A stretch of DNA of 49,687 bases from Deltaproteobacteria bacterium (GCA_016938035.1 JAFGVK010000052.1:1-49687), one strand, 5' to 3'; numbered from the stretch's first letter, positions 11,762-20,293 are shown. The notes: generated from the letters alone by a model not told the origin. Program-made: numbers and translations.

Positions 11762-13632
11762 GGCAGCTCCAGGGGGAAGGGGTGCCCGCCCCGGTAGTCG
11801 TCGGGAGAGAAGCCCCCCGCGGCCACCTGGAGCCCTCTGCGGCGCGCGTGGCTGCCCAGGCGGAGCACCAGCGGCTCCAGCGCCGCCTCGTCGAGGGTGT
11901 CCAGGTGGCGCAGGGCCTGGAGCAGGGCGGGCTCCTCCCGGTCCGCGCGCTCCTTGAGCGCCTCCCACCTGCGCAGGTCCCCCTGTTGCCTGGTGGGCTC
12001 GGCCAGCTCTCGGGACAGGTGCCACGAGGCCCAGCCCTGGTGGTACTGGCGGCTGAGGTACGCGCGGAGGGTGGGTGGGGCGACAATCGCGCTGAGGACT
12101 GGCTCATAGCGCAGGGTCAGGCCGAGCCGCTGCTGGAGGCGCTGGCCCAGGTCCAGCTCCTCCGCCGCGAGGTGGGTCCACCCGCCGTCCAGCCCGCCCG
12201 CCGCCCGCAACGCGGGGAGTGGCAGCGAGAGGTGCCCGAGGTGGAGCGACGCGGCCCGGTAGGGCTCCCCCCTCCGCATCCCAGGCTGGGGTCCGCAGAG
12301 GGCGAGGCGCCCCGCGAGGCGCCCGAAGGGGTCGATCGGCTCGGCCAGGGGGACGCGCCCGCCGATCAGCCCGGTGGGGTGCGGCCAGGAGGAGGAGAGC
12401 AGCGCGAGGTGACCCCGGAGCAGGGCCGGGGTGGGGGCCCCGTCGAGGAACAGGATCCAGGGGGCGGTAGCGCGCTCGGCCGCCTCCGCCAGGGGTCTGC
12501 CGGGGTGCTGGGGCTCGGGGCTGAGGAGGGTGACCCCCTCGGACGAGGGGCCTCGCCCCACGGCGAACCGCTCCAGCGGCAGCTCGGCGCCCTCCAGGGC
12601 GTCGAGGTGGGTCAGGGCGCCCTCCCCGTAGAGCACCACCGCCAGGGCTGGCCCCTCCTCGGGGGCTGGGCGGTGCAGGTGGCGGGCTAGTACCGCGCTC
12701 AGGGCGTCGACCCGCTCGGACTCCAGGCCCCGCAGGGTCCCCCTCGCCCACCAGCGCGCCTCCAGTGGCTGGATCGCCTCGGCCAGCCGCTTGGAGAGCT
12801 CCCCCGCGAGCAGGCGGGAGGACTCCCCAGAGGCGCGGATCGCCCGTTGGTCGAGGGGCGCGAGGGCTGCCACCGCGGCGCGGGCCCGCTCCTCGGTGGT
12901 GCGCTCCAGGCTCCCGCGCAGGTCGGACCGGCTCAGGGTGGCTAGGCGTCCGGGGCGGAGCAGCAGCTCGGGGTGGGCGCCGGCGAGCCAGACCCAGGCC
13001 TCGGCGCGGGCCTCGGTGGCGCGCTGGTGGGCTGCGAGGGTGGGGGGATCGCGGAGGGGGGCAGCCAGGGTCGGCGCCGGGAGCAGCGGCACCCCCGCCG
13101 CCTCCAGCCGCAGGCCCAGGTCGGGCAGCAGCGCCTCCAGCGGCCCGTCGGGCCGCAGGCCCCCCACGGCCCGCAGCGAGGTGGCCTTGGCGCTCCAGTG
13201 GACCCTGCTGAGCTGGTCTCCGCGCAGGGAGGGGGCCTCGGTGAGCAGGGGGTCGAAGGCCTGGAGCACCAGGGTCAGGGTGGTGAGCGGCCCGTCCTCC
13301 GGCGGCCCCGCCAGCCCCACCGCCACCACCCGCTGCCCCCTGTGCAGCGCCAGGTGGGCCTCCACCAGCGCCAGCGAGGGGAGGAGCGAGGGGTCGAGCC
13401 ACAGCACCACCTCGCCGGTCGCCGCCTCCAGCGCCCGCCTCCAGCCGCAGCCCAGGTCGCCCGCCTCGCAGCGGACCCGCGAGAGCCCGTCGTCTGGGTG
13501 GGGGCCATCGGGCTTGTCGCAGGTGAGGATCACCTGGTGTCCCGCCGCCACCAGGGGCCTCAGCGCCGCGTCCAGGTCGGCGGGCAGCGGCTCTGAGCGG
13601 TCCCAGGGGAGGATCAGGGTGGCAAGGTCCAT
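11758..13632 (-). CDS. Divergent two-domain glycosyltransferase-like protein
   Basis: A 624-residue protein, first gene of the coupled unit. Residues 1-200 have a GT-A-like pattern (LATLILPWDRSE, then CGWRRALEAATGEVVLWLDPSLLPS), and residues about 345-560 a second one (LAVVLYGEGALTH, then TAPWILFLDGAPTPALLRGH and EELDLGQRLQQRLGL). These echo the two modules of the following 807-residue gene, but the motifs are weaker: DP and DG stand where DxD is expected. It may be a second transferase or an inactive partner subunit. The ATG at 13632 is used although the ribosome site is poor; the frame stays open upstream to about 14010 but that stretch is not protein-like. A GCATTAGAGG box lies 23 bases before this ATG. 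Confidence 0.68.
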   Translation of the reverse strand: MDLATLILPWDRSEPLPADLDAALRPLVAAGHQVILTCDKPDGPHPDDGLSRVRCEAGDLGCGWRRALEAATGEVVLWLDPSLLPSLALVEAHLALHRGQRVVAVGLAGPPEDGPLTTLTLVLQAFDPLLTEAPSLRGDQLSRVHWSAKATSLRAVGGLRPDGPLEALLPDLGLRLEAAGVPLLPAPTLAAPLRDPPTLAAHQRATEARAEAWVWLAGAHPELLLRPGRLATLSRSDLRGSLERTTEERARAAVAALAPLDQRAIRASGESSRLLAGELSKRLAEAIQPLEARWWARGTLRGLESERVDALSAVLARHLHRPAPEEGPALAVVLYGEGALTHLDALEGAELPLERFAVGRGPSSEGVTLLSPEPQHPGRPLAEAAERATAPWILFLDGAPTPALLRGHLALLSSSWPHPTGLIGGRVPLAEPIDPFGRLAGRLALCGPQPGMRRGEPYRAASLHLGHLSLPLPALRAAGGLDGGWTHLAAEELDLGQRLQQRLGLTLRYEPVLSAIVAPPTLRAYLSRQYHQGWASWHLSRELAEPTRQQGDLRRWEALKERADREEPALLQALRHLDTLDEAALEPLVLRLGSHARRRGLQVAAGGFSPDDYRGGHPFPLELP

Positions 13633-13655
13633 TGGGCGTCCCACGGTGAGGCGGT

Positions 13656-13665
13656 CCTCTAATGC
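13656..13665 (-). promoter_or_regulatory. Candidate -10-like box GCATTAGAGG
   Basis: Minus-strand GCATTAGAGG, ending 24 bases from the first base of the glycosyltransferase-unit ATG. A near-identical GCGTTAGAGG (17499-17508) sits at exactly the same distance before the start at 17475. The shared spacing suggests a core promoter element; there is no recognisable -35. Confidence 0.3.
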
Positions 13666-14324
13666 GGTCGCGGCCCAGAGGGTCGCGAGAAGCGGCGCCG
13701 AGCCGTCGACCGGATCGTCTCGATGGACGCGCACCCTCCACCCTCGGGTTCCGGATCGCTGGCCCCAGGGCGCCGAGGGCCTTGTCGGCCGCTCGCGGTG
13801 CGCGCTTGCGTCACGAACGAGCGTTTGCTTCCTTCCTCGCGGGCACCCCGGAGCCCAGCGCTCCACCGGTGGGGGCTCCAAGGCAGCGCATCCCTCCGGT
13901 GGTTCAGAGGCGGCTGTGCGACGAGGAAGGGTGTGATCCATGCCCCGGTCACGGCGTGGAACGCGATGGAACCTCGTCTGCCGAGGGACGGGCCCACGAC
14001 GGCCGGCCAACGCCTACACCCGTCGGCCCTTCGACGAGCCGGTTGGGACTCCCTGCGGCAGGCCCCCTGTCTGCCTGACCGGGCTGTGAATCAAACCCAC
14101 GAGGAACGTTGACGCGCTCCTCATCACGCCCGCCTGACGATTGATCCTGGCGTTTCGCTGCACCCTCTTCGGCCTTCATCCGTGCGCCGAGCGGAACGAG
14201 ACGGTTGGTATCGGGGGCTCACCATGGACGAGGGGCTCAATCTCTCAGGTTGCATACGGGCGCCGAGTCGCCAAGCCTGTCGGCGTGTGGCCGCCGTTCC
14301 ATAGGGAGGAGGACTGCTTTTGTG

Positions 14325-14396
14325 CACGACGAGCGTAGGAGCACGGAGACGCGTCGTGAGGCCAGCGGTGCCCTCGCGCGCGACGAGCGCAGGAGC
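14325..14396. repeat. Paired 16-base direct repeat with inverted repeat
   Basis: CGACGAGCGTAGGAGC at 14327-14342 and CGACGAGCGCAGGAGC at 14381-14396 differ at one base and are 54 bases apart. The first overlaps the left arm of a 7-base inverted repeat (CACGACG at 14325, CGTCGTG at 14352). It lies just beyond the stop of the ABC exporter operon, so a transcription-end hairpin is one possibility. Confidence 0.5.
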
Positions 14397-14428
14397 CAGG
14401 GCTGAGGGTGACAGGTACCAGAGGGGCG

Positions 14429-15214
14429 CTAGGAGCTCGCCGAGGTGTAGGAGGCCAGCGCCCGCCGCCAGGCCAGCCGCGAGACCACCAGGAAGCCCGT
14501 GCCCACCGCTACCGCGGTCGCCACCATCTCCCACGAGCCCCGTCCGCGCAGCAGCTCGGCGGGGAGGGTGGTCACCACCCCCACCGGCACCGCCACCAGC
14601 AGCACCACCCGCAGCCAGCCGGAGAACAGGGACAGGGGCCAGCGCCCCGCCTCTGAGGCGGACATCAGCAGAAAGCGGAGGTTGTCCACCTGCACGAAGT
14701 AGAACGAGGTGCAGATCGCCAGGAGCCACAGCCCGTACATCGCAGCCAGCCCCGACAGCACCGCGATGATCGCGCCGATCACCCCCCAGGGGGAGGGGGC
14801 GGGCATCTGCGCCAGGGCCCAGCCGCCGAGCAGCAGCGCGGCGGGCAGATCCCACAGGCGCGAGGGCTCCACCCGCGAGAGGCTCACCAGCAGCTGCGCG
14901 TCGGCGGGCTTGAGCAGCACCAGGTCCAGGGTGCCTCGCCGGATGTGCTCCACCACCGCCCCCAGGTTGGGCTCCATCAGCGCCCCGGTCATCGATGAGA
15001 GCAGCAGGAACAGGGCCATCACCAGGGTGGCCTCTGGGCCGGTCCAGCCCGACACCGTCTCTCGGTGCTGGAAGACCAGCAGCAGCGGCCCCACCAGCGC
15101 CGCGGTGCGGAGCAGCCCGGTGAGCCCGTTGAACACGAAGTCGGAGCGGTACTGCATCGCGATCAGGAGCGACACCCTCGCCAGGGCCCCCACCACGCGC
15201 GCCGCCCTAAGCAC
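14429..15214 (-). CDS. ABC-2 type exporter permease (COG3694-like)
   Basis: A 261-residue inner-membrane protein with about six hydrophobic segments. HIRRGTLDLVLLKPADAQLL fits the conserved loop of the ABC2_membrane_6 family (G-x-LD-x-x-LL-(R/K)-P). It should form the channel together with the permease encoded immediately upstream, powered by the ATPase gene. GTG start at 15214, overlapping the upstream permease by 8 bases. Systems of this ATPase plus two unlike permeases (COG4586/4587/3694 type) are widespread but their substrate is unestablished, so none is assigned. Confidence 0.85.
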   Translation of the reverse strand: MLRAARVVGALARVSLLIAMQYRSDFVFNGLTGLLRTAALVGPLLLVFQHRETVSGWTGPEATLVMALFLLLSSMTGALMEPNLGAVVEHIRRGTLDLVLLKPADAQLLVSLSRVEPSRLWDLPAALLLGGWALAQMPAPSPWGVIGAIIAVLSGLAAMYGLWLLAICTSFYFVQVDNLRFLLMSASEAGRWPLSLFSGWLRVVLLVAVPVGVVTTLPAELLRGRGSWEMVATAVAVGTGFLVVSRLAWRRALASYTSASS

Positions 15215-16004
15215 CGTAGGCCCCGTAGTGGCGCAGGCCCCTGCGCCACAGCACCCGGACCAGGACCAGGGCCCCCAGCACCCAGCCCGCCTGCACCGCC
15301 AGGTCCAGCCCCACCTCGCGGGGGCTCACGAAGCCGCCGAGGAGCTCCACCGGCAGGCCCAGCATCGCTCGAAACGGCGAGAAGCGGAGGGGCCGCTGCG
15401 CCCAGTCGGGGAACAGGGCCAGGGGCGCCACGTAGCCCGAGAGCAGGGCCCACCCCGAGTACCACACCCCGAACAGCCCGATGGACTGGTCCAGCCAAAA
15501 CGAGAGGATCGCGAAGGTGGCCTGCACCAGGAAGGCCAGCGCCCAGGCCATCGCGACGCTCAGGGCGAAGACCGGGAGCATCAGCGGGTCGGGGCGCACC
15601 CACAAGTCGGGCCGCCACGCCAGCAGCGCTCCCAGGATCGGCAGCATCACCAGCGCCCGGATCGGCAGGGCGGTCATCATCCACACCGCGTTGTGCCAGA
15701 GCGGGTGGACCGGGCGCAGCAGCTGGGTCGAGAGCAGGCCGGTGCGGATCTCGTAGTTGAGCTGCCACACGATCCACACCCCGGTGAGCTGGTTCACCAG
15801 CAGGGTAGCGGCGAAATAGCGCGCCATCTCTCCCTGCCCCATCCCGGCGATCGGGCCCTCTGCGGCCACCGCGTTCCACAGGGCGAGCATCACCAGCGGC
15901 AGGCTGGCCGAGAGGATCCAGATCACCATCTCTGCCCGGTAGGCCATCACCCTGGCGGTGGAGAAGCGGACCAGGGCGGGCACCAGGCGCATGCAGCGGA
16001 TCAC
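15207..16004 (-). CDS. ABC-2 type exporter permease (COG4587-like)
   Basis: A 265-residue membrane protein with about six transmembrane stretches and the family loop YEIRTGLLSTQLLRPVHPLW. It is the probable heterodimer partner of the next permease. The GTG start at 16004 overlaps the stop of the ATPase gene as GTGA; an ATG four codons in (15992) is the alternative. The N-terminal RFSTARVMAYRAEMVIWIL matches the first amphipathic/transmembrane part of this family. Confidence 0.85.
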   Translation of the reverse strand: MIRCMRLVPALVRFSTARVMAYRAEMVIWILSASLPLVMLALWNAVAAEGPIAGMGQGEMARYFAATLLVNQLTGVWIVWQLNYEIRTGLLSTQLLRPVHPLWHNAVWMMTALPIRALVMLPILGALLAWRPDLWVRPDPLMLPVFALSVAMAWALAFLVQATFAILSFWLDQSIGLFGVWYSGWALLSGYVAPLALFPDWAQRPLRFSPFRAMLGLPVELLGGFVSPREVGLDLAVQAGWVLGALVLVRVLWRRGLRHYGAYGA

Positions 16005-17002
16005 GCGCCCTCCTCTCGCCGCTCCCGCGCCTCGCCGAAGGCCCTGGTGAGCACCTCGCGCAGGGGGGGCTCGCCCACGCTGACCTCGGCGCTGGGCAGG
16101 TCCTGGAGCAGGCGGGTGAGCACCGCGTTGACCTCGTCGGGGGCCACGGTCTTGCTCCAGCTCGCGGCGGCGCCCGCGCTCATCCCCAGCACGCCGGTGA
16201 GCAGGTGCTCCTGTGCCTCGGTGGTGCGCCCCACCTTGACCGTGAGCAGGCGCCCTGGGCCGAAGCGGCGCTGCAGCTCGCCGAGAGAGCCGTCGAAGCG
16301 GACCACCCCGTGGTCGATGAGGAGGATCCGCTCCGCGATGTGGGCCACGTCCTCCATGTCGTGCGAGGTGAGGAGCACGGTGGCGCCGGTGTTTCGGTTG
16401 TAGGCGTCGATGAACTGGCGCACCTGCGCCTGCACCTCTACGTCGAGGCCGATGGTGGGCTCGTCGAGGAACAGGGTGCCCGGCCGGTGGAGCAGCGCCG
16501 CCGCCAGCTCGCAGCGCATCCGCTGCCCGAGCGACAGGTTGCGGACCGGCTGATCGGTGAACTCGTCCAGGCCCAGCAGGGCGGTGAGCTCGTCGAGGCG
16601 CTCCCGGTACACCTGCCGCGGGATGTCGAACAGGGCGCGGTTCAGCTCGAAGCTGTCGCTCGCTGGCAGGTCCCAGATCAGCTGCTGCTTCTGCCCCATC
16701 ACCAGGGTGATCGACTTGAGGAAGTCGACCGAGCGGTCCTGTGGGCGCCGCCCCTCGATCCGCACCTCGCCGGAGGTGGGGTGGAGCAGGCCGGAGAGCA
16801 TCTTCAGGGTGGTGGTCTTTCCCGCGCCGTTGGGGCCCAGGAAGCCGACGCGCTCCCCCGGCTCCACGTTGAAGGAGACCCTGTCCACCGCGCGCACCTC
16901 GCGGTACTCCCGGTGAAAGACGGACCGCAGGGTGCTCAGGAGCCCCGGCTGCTTGACCGGCACCTGGTACACCTTGGTGAGATCTCGGACCTGCACGCTC
17001 AT
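16001..17002 (-). CDS. ABC transporter ATP-binding protein (COG4586-like)
   Basis: A 333-residue ATPase: Walker A FLGPNGAGKTT (Lys62), signature LSLGQRMRCELA, Walker B TLFLDEPTIGLD, H-loop LLTSHDMED. An ~80-residue C-terminal extension follows, as in the NatA/COG4586 group. It energises the two permeases encoded directly downstream, overlapping the first as GTGA. I use the ATG at 17002 because MSVQVRDLTKVY is where the family begins. A GTG at 17047 that overlaps the upstream gene's stop would add 15 low-complexity residues (Ser/Thr/Ala-rich) and cannot be excluded, since another gene in this window (24896) uses the same GAGGAGTGAGC start arrangement. Confidence 0.9.
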   Translation of the reverse strand: MSVQVRDLTKVYQVPVKQPGLLSTLRSVFHREYREVRAVDRVSFNVEPGERVGFLGPNGAGKTTTLKMLSGLLHPTSGEVRIEGRRPQDRSVDFLKSITLVMGQKQQLIWDLPASDSFELNRALFDIPRQVYRERLDELTALLGLDEFTDQPVRNLSLGQRMRCELAAALLHRPGTLFLDEPTIGLDVEVQAQVRQFIDAYNRNTGATVLLTSHDMEDVAHIAERILLIDHGVVRFDGSLGELQRRFGPGRLLTVKVGRTTEAQEHLLTGVLGMSAGAAASWSKTVAPDEVNAVLTRLLQDLPSAEVSVGEPPLREVLTRAFGEARERREEGA

Positions 17003-17043
17003 GGGACGCCCGCTAGCGGATCGTGAGGTAGCTGTCGACGCGC

Positions 17044-17475
17044 TCACTCCTCTGTGGAGTCGTCGTCGGGGTCAGACCAGATGCGCACGGTGAGCTCATC
17101 GAGCCAGGCGTGGAACACCGGCTCCGCCTGGTCCTCGACGATGAGCACCACCCTGTCGTCCCCCTTGCTGACGGTGAGGCGGGACACGCCCCCCTCGGGG
17201 GAGGGCGCTGCGGCGGAGAGCTGCGCCGAGAGCAGCGGGTTGGCTGCGAGGTAGGCGCGCACCTCCTCCAGCTGGAAGTCGCTGAGGTGGTGGTCGACCT
17301 CCCACTCGGTGGCGAACCAGAACAGGCCCTTGGCGTCGTCGGGGCGCACCGCGCCCTCGGGGTTCTGGCTCTCGATGAAGGCCCCGTCGGCACGGACCGC
17401 CCAGCGGCGGTTGATCGCTGCGTTATCTGCGCTGCGGGCGGCGTACTCGTAGCGGACGAGGAATTGGGTGCTCAT
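17044..17475 (-). CDS. Small uncharacterised protein, first gene of the ABC operon
   Basis: A 143-residue soluble acidic protein with no signal peptide or membrane segment. I do not recognise a family. The N-terminal half carries conserved-looking aromatic and charged residues (FLVRYEYAARS, AINRRWAVRADGAF, GLFWFATEWEVDHHLSDFQ), and the C-terminal half predicts beta strands (SRLTVSKGDDRVVLIVEDQ) ending in an acidic tail (DPDDDSTEE). The ATG at 17475 has AGAGG upstream at a good spacing. Placed 41 bases before the exporter ATPase, it may be a regulator or cargo-linked protein of that system, but nothing in the sequence shows this. Confidence 0.7.
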   Translation of the reverse strand: MSTQFLVRYEYAARSADNAAINRRWAVRADGAFIESQNPEGAVRPDDAKGLFWFATEWEVDHHLSDFQLEEVRAYLAANPLLSAQLSAAAPSPEGGVSRLTVSKGDDRVVLIVEDQAEPVFHAWLDELTVRIWSDPDDDSTEE

Positions 17476-17498
17476 GCGGACCTCTCGGGTGGTGCGCG

Positions 17499-17508
17499 CC
17501 TCTAACGC
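17499..17508 (-). promoter_or_regulatory. Candidate -10-like box GCGTTAGAGG
   Basis: Minus-strand GCGTTAGAGG, 24 bases from the start at 17475, the same box and spacing as before the glycosyltransferase unit (13656-13665). Confidence 0.3.
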
Positions 17509-17599
17509 GCTGGGAGCGCCTCGCGCCCTGGCGAAGCGCGCGTCCCCCACAGAGGACCCCACAGAGGACGATCCGAGACAGGGCGTCAAGCGCCCTGCG

Positions 17600-18298
17600 T
17601 CAGGGGCAGATCGACCCGCTCTGCGCGCCGTAGGTCCAGGCGATGCAGCCGTCGCAGTCCGCGCTCGACCAGCGGTAGGTGATGTCCCCGTCAGGAGCGC
17701 CGGCGAGGACGAGGGTGCCGTCGTCGATCTCGTCGGGGCAGGCCTCGCCGTTGGAGAGGTGGCCGCTGGCGGTGTAGGTCGCCTGCCCGCTCACGTCCAT
17801 GCTCCCCGACAGGTCGGTGGCGCCCTCCTCCCCCAGCGCGAGGAGGAAGTAGTCCGCCAGGCTGGTGACGCCGTAGTCGGAGTAGGTGTACACCACCGGG
17901 ACGCCGGTGCCAGGGTCCCAGGACGCGACTAGGTTGGCGCTGAGGCCGTTGTCGCCGTCCACCTGCACCGCGCCGTCAAGCAACACCGACATCGCCGCGG
18001 CGGTGGTCCCGAAGCCCGCGTAGGTGGTGAGCCCGCTCTCCATCACCTCGGCGGTGCCGCTCCACGCCGTGCCGCTGTCGTCGGTGCAGCCCCCGCTGAG
18101 GCGCAGGCCCTGATCCAGCGCCTCCACCGTGGGGCAGGGGTTGTCGAGGGAGGTGATGCTACCAGAGACGATCGACCAGTCCATCGGGAGGGTGGCCCCG
18201 ATCCGCGCGACGAAGATCGCGGTTTCGTCCAGCTCAACGGGCTTCTCGGCGCTGCATGCGGAGATCAGCAGGGGGAGGAAGATCGCGGCTCGGGTCAT
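17600..18298 (-). CDS. Uncharacterised lipoprotein
   Basis: A 232-residue predicted lipoprotein: signal peptide MTRAAIFLPLLISAC with lipobox ISAC, Cys15 as the lipidation site. The mature part is beta-rich, acidic and Gly/Ser/Thr-rich with Cys pairs (CPTVEA..GGC near the start; DCDGCIAW and a terminal SICP), suggesting a disulfide-stabilised envelope domain. No family recognised. The ATG at 18298 has AGGAG six bases upstream; an earlier ATG (18316) lacks this. It stands alone, divergent from the Asp-Thr-repeat lipoprotein. Confidence 0.75.
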   Translation of the reverse strand: MTRAAIFLPLLISACSAEKPVELDETAIFVARIGATLPMDWSIVSGSITSLDNPCPTVEALDQGLRLSGGCTDDSGTAWSGTAEVMESGLTTYAGFGTTAAAMSVLLDGAVQVDGDNGLSANLVASWDPGTGVPVVYTYSDYGVTSLADYFLLALGEEGATDLSGSMDVSGQATYTASGHLSNGEACPDEIDDGTLVLAGAPDGDITYRWSSADCDGCIAWTYGAQSGSICP

Positions 18299-18786
18299 GT
18301 TCGCTCCTGTGGGCACAGGGTCGCTGCCCTCTCGAGGTGTGTCCTAGCGCTGTGGTCGCTCCGCGCCGAGGCCACGGGCCTCAGGGCCTGACGAGCCGGC
18401 GCCTCGCGGCGCAGTGACCGGGTGGAGCCGCAGGGCCAGTGGTGGCGAGGGGGCGATGGGTCGGTGCCTCCTGGGAGCTATTGGACCACGGGGCCACGCC
18501 CGACGATAGCCCAGAGTGGGCAGAGACCCGCAGAGCGTGCGACGGGGGGCCCAATTCGCCCCAGGTCGTAGGGTGAAGACGGTGGGGCTCCTCCGGCGGG
18601 GCGGCGATCGTCTCGCGCGCGGCAGCGGTCCCGGGCGGCGAGAGAGGATGGAGAGGCCATCCCACGGGCAGGTCATCCGGTCTGACCCCCCCCGTGGTCT
18701 GACCGACCCCGGCGCCTCCGTGGGGGAGACCCAGACAATTGACGCGGTGCGGCCCCTGTGGGAGATTGTGGCAACTCGGAGGCCCC
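18299..18786. other. 488-base divergent intergenic region
   Basis: Separates two divergent lipoprotein genes and should hold both promoters. Toward the minus gene, GCGC-TAGGAC (18341-18350) resembles a -10. Toward the plus gene there is a TTGACG candidate (18739). Two copies of GGTCTGACC lie 17 bases apart (18679-18687, 18696-18704), spacing suited to an operator. No coding frame is convincing. Confidence 0.5.
18739..18767 (+). promoter_or_regulatory. Candidate promoter for the Asp-Thr-repeat lipoprotein
   Basis: TTGACG (18739-18744), a 17-base spacer and GAGATT (18762-18767); the ATG follows at 18787. The -35 is good, the -10 poor. The paired GGTCTGACC repeats lie about 35 bases upstream of the -35. 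Confidence 0.35.
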
Positions 18787-20043
18787 ATGCGAAATCTCTC
18801 TGTCACGCTTCTCACGCTGGCGCTGTTCATCTCTACCGGCTGCGGTGGCAAGGAGGACACCGTCGACACCGCCGACACGGACACCGACACGGACACGGAC
18901 ACCGACACGGACACCGACACCGACACCGACACGGACACCGACACCGACACGGACACCGACACGGACACGGACACCGACGCGGACACCGACACCGACACCG
19001 ACACCGACACGGACACCGACGCGGACACGGACAGCGACCTGACCGGGAGCACGGTGGTGAGCGTCACGCACGGCGGGGTGACGGTGTGTGACAAGACCTT
19101 CTCCCTCAGCGGCACGCCCTACGCCGGCACCTGCCCGGACTGCACCTTCGCCTTTGGCATCAGCGCCAGCCTCACCGCCGACGCGAGCACCGCGTGCGCC
19201 TCCACCGACCCCGGCTACCCCGGCGACTGGTACATGACCGCGCTGACCTTCAGCCCCTACGGGGACTACACCGACCCCTCGCTGCTGTTCTGGGAGAACC
19301 ACCCCTACTACGACTATCATGGCCTGTACGCGACCTACTACGACGACCTCTACTCGATGTTCAGCGACGCCGTCGGGGATGTGCAGGAGCGGTGGCTGGG
19401 GTCCAGCTATGTCTACAACCACGACGATGGTATCGGAAGTCCCCCCTTGCCGAGCCGGCTGGTCGGCTGGGACGGGACGAACCTGACCTGGAGCTTCCAG
19501 AAGACCCTGAGCAGCGACCTGGTGGAGCCCTACTACGACTCCTGTGGCGGTGCGACCGAGGACTCGGAGGCGGACGCTGCGCTCGGTGGGGCCTATACCG
19601 CCACTGGCGATATCCTGTGCGATGGGTCGGTGATCGACGTGTGGACCGTCACCGGCACCGCCGGCCAGGTGCTTGGCGTCACGGTGGACACGGTCTCTGA
19701 CACCAGCAACTTCGATCCCGAGATCTGGGTGAGCGGTCCCGACGGCTGCACCCTGATGGAGGCAGACGACAGCTTCGAGTGCACCCACCCTGTGTACTTC
19801 GAGTGCTCGTCGATCAGCCTCACCCTGCCCGCGGACGGCACCTACCAGGTGGTCGTGGCCCCCGCGTCCACCGGGTGCACGGCAGATCTCACGGTGGAGA
19901 CCGGGGTCGCTGCGTACGCGCTGACGGTGGATCTCGCGACCGACCCTGGGCTGACCCTGCTGGCGGACAGCGTGGCGCCAGAGGTGGAGCAGGGGGTTGT
20001 GATCTCCGCGTCCGGCGCGGCGGTGGTCCACGTCGCGCCCTAG
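18787..20043 (+). CDS. Lipoprotein with Asp-Thr repeat linker and PPC-like domain
   Basis: A 418-residue surface lipoprotein: signal peptide MRNLSVTLLTLALFISTGC, then an almost perfect (Asp-Thr)n tract of about 60 residues (roughly 24-83) interrupted by a few Ala and Ser. The middle region (about 90-255) is aromatic-rich (Tyr/Trp/Asp) with Cys pairs and no recognised family. The last ~145 residues resemble a bacterial pre-peptidase C-terminal (PPC) beta-sandwich: DVWTVTGTAGQVLGVTV, DPEIWVSGPDG, ISLTLPADGTYQVVVAP, AYALTV. The Asp-Thr tract probably acts as an extended wall or surface spacer. Start chosen for GGAGG just before the ATG. A role in adhesion or extracellular binding is inference. 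Confidence 0.8.
   Translation: MRNLSVTLLTLALFISTGCGGKEDTVDTADTDTDTDTDTDTDTDTDTDTDTDTDTDTDTDTDTDADTDTDTDTDTDTDADTDSDLTGSTVVSVTHGGVTVCDKTFSLSGTPYAGTCPDCTFAFGISASLTADASTACASTDPGYPGDWYMTALTFSPYGDYTDPSLLFWENHPYYDYHGLYATYYDDLYSMFSDAVGDVQERWLGSSYVYNHDDGIGSPPLPSRLVGWDGTNLTWSFQKTLSSDLVEPYYDSCGGATEDSEADAALGGAYTATGDILCDGSVIDVWTVTGTAGQVLGVTVDTVSDTSNFDPEIWVSGPDGCTLMEADDSFECTHPVYFECSSISLTLPADGTYQVVVAPASTGCTADLTVETGVAAYALTVDLATDPGLTLLADSVAPEVEQGVVISASGAAVVHVAP
18862..19031 (+). repeat. Six-base tandem repeat GACAC(C/G) inside a gene
   Basis: A run of GACACC/GACACG hexamers encoding the Asp-Thr linker, with two GACGCG (Asp-Ala) interruptions. Because the unit is six bases, slippage changes length by two residues and never breaks the frame, so the linker length may vary between strains. 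Confidence 0.9.
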
Positions 20044-20061
20044 CGCATCGAACGGAGCGCC

Positions 20062-20090
20062 CGGACCTAGCACCTGGAGCTAGGTTCGTC
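20062..20090 (+). terminator. Stem-loop after the Asp-Thr-repeat lipoprotein
   Basis: ACCTAGC (20065-20071) pairs perfectly with GCTAGGT (20079-20085) over a 7-base loop, 22 bases past the stop codon. No T-run follows, so it is either a weak intrinsic terminator or an mRNA 3' end stabiliser. Confidence 0.5.
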
Positions 20091-20293
20091 CGTGGAGGGC
20101 GAAGCCCGGCCCCGGAGGAGGGCGCGTGCTGGCGCCTGGGACCGACGACGGGCGGGCTCCACGGGAGAAATCGCCCGAGGGGGGACGGGAGCGGTTGGCG
20201 CGGCTCCCGGCAGGCACCGGCGCGGGGGCTAGTCCAGACGGGGGGGCCCTGTCCCCTGTCCTCGTACGGGTTCGGCTGGCCCCCCGGCGGGGG

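Larger units (their letters stand above)
13633..14428 (-). other. 796-base non-coding gap
   Basis: Lies between the 3' end of the ABC exporter operon and the start of the glycosyltransferase unit. Six-frame reading gives only short, Arg/Ser/Pro-rich frames with no family resemblance. I found no tRNA cloverleaf or recognised riboswitch. It contains two copies of CGACGAGCG(T/C)AGGAGC (14327-14342 and 14381-14396) and a CACGACG/CGTCGTG inverted repeat (14325-14331 with 14352-14358). Its size is exceptional in a window where most neighbouring genes overlap. Confidence 0.6.

Noticed and set aside
13633-14010. N-terminal extension of the divergent glycosyltransferase
   Set aside because: Open frame but Arg/Pro/Ser-rich, unlike protein; the ATG at 13632 begins the beta-strand pattern.
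14041-14110. Possible tRNA T-arm (minus-strand GTTTGATTC)
   Set aside because: The T stem does not pair and no cloverleaf can be folded around it.
18862-19031. Tandem repeats resembling a CRISPR array
   Set aside because: The unit is six bases inside a coding sequence, with no spacers.
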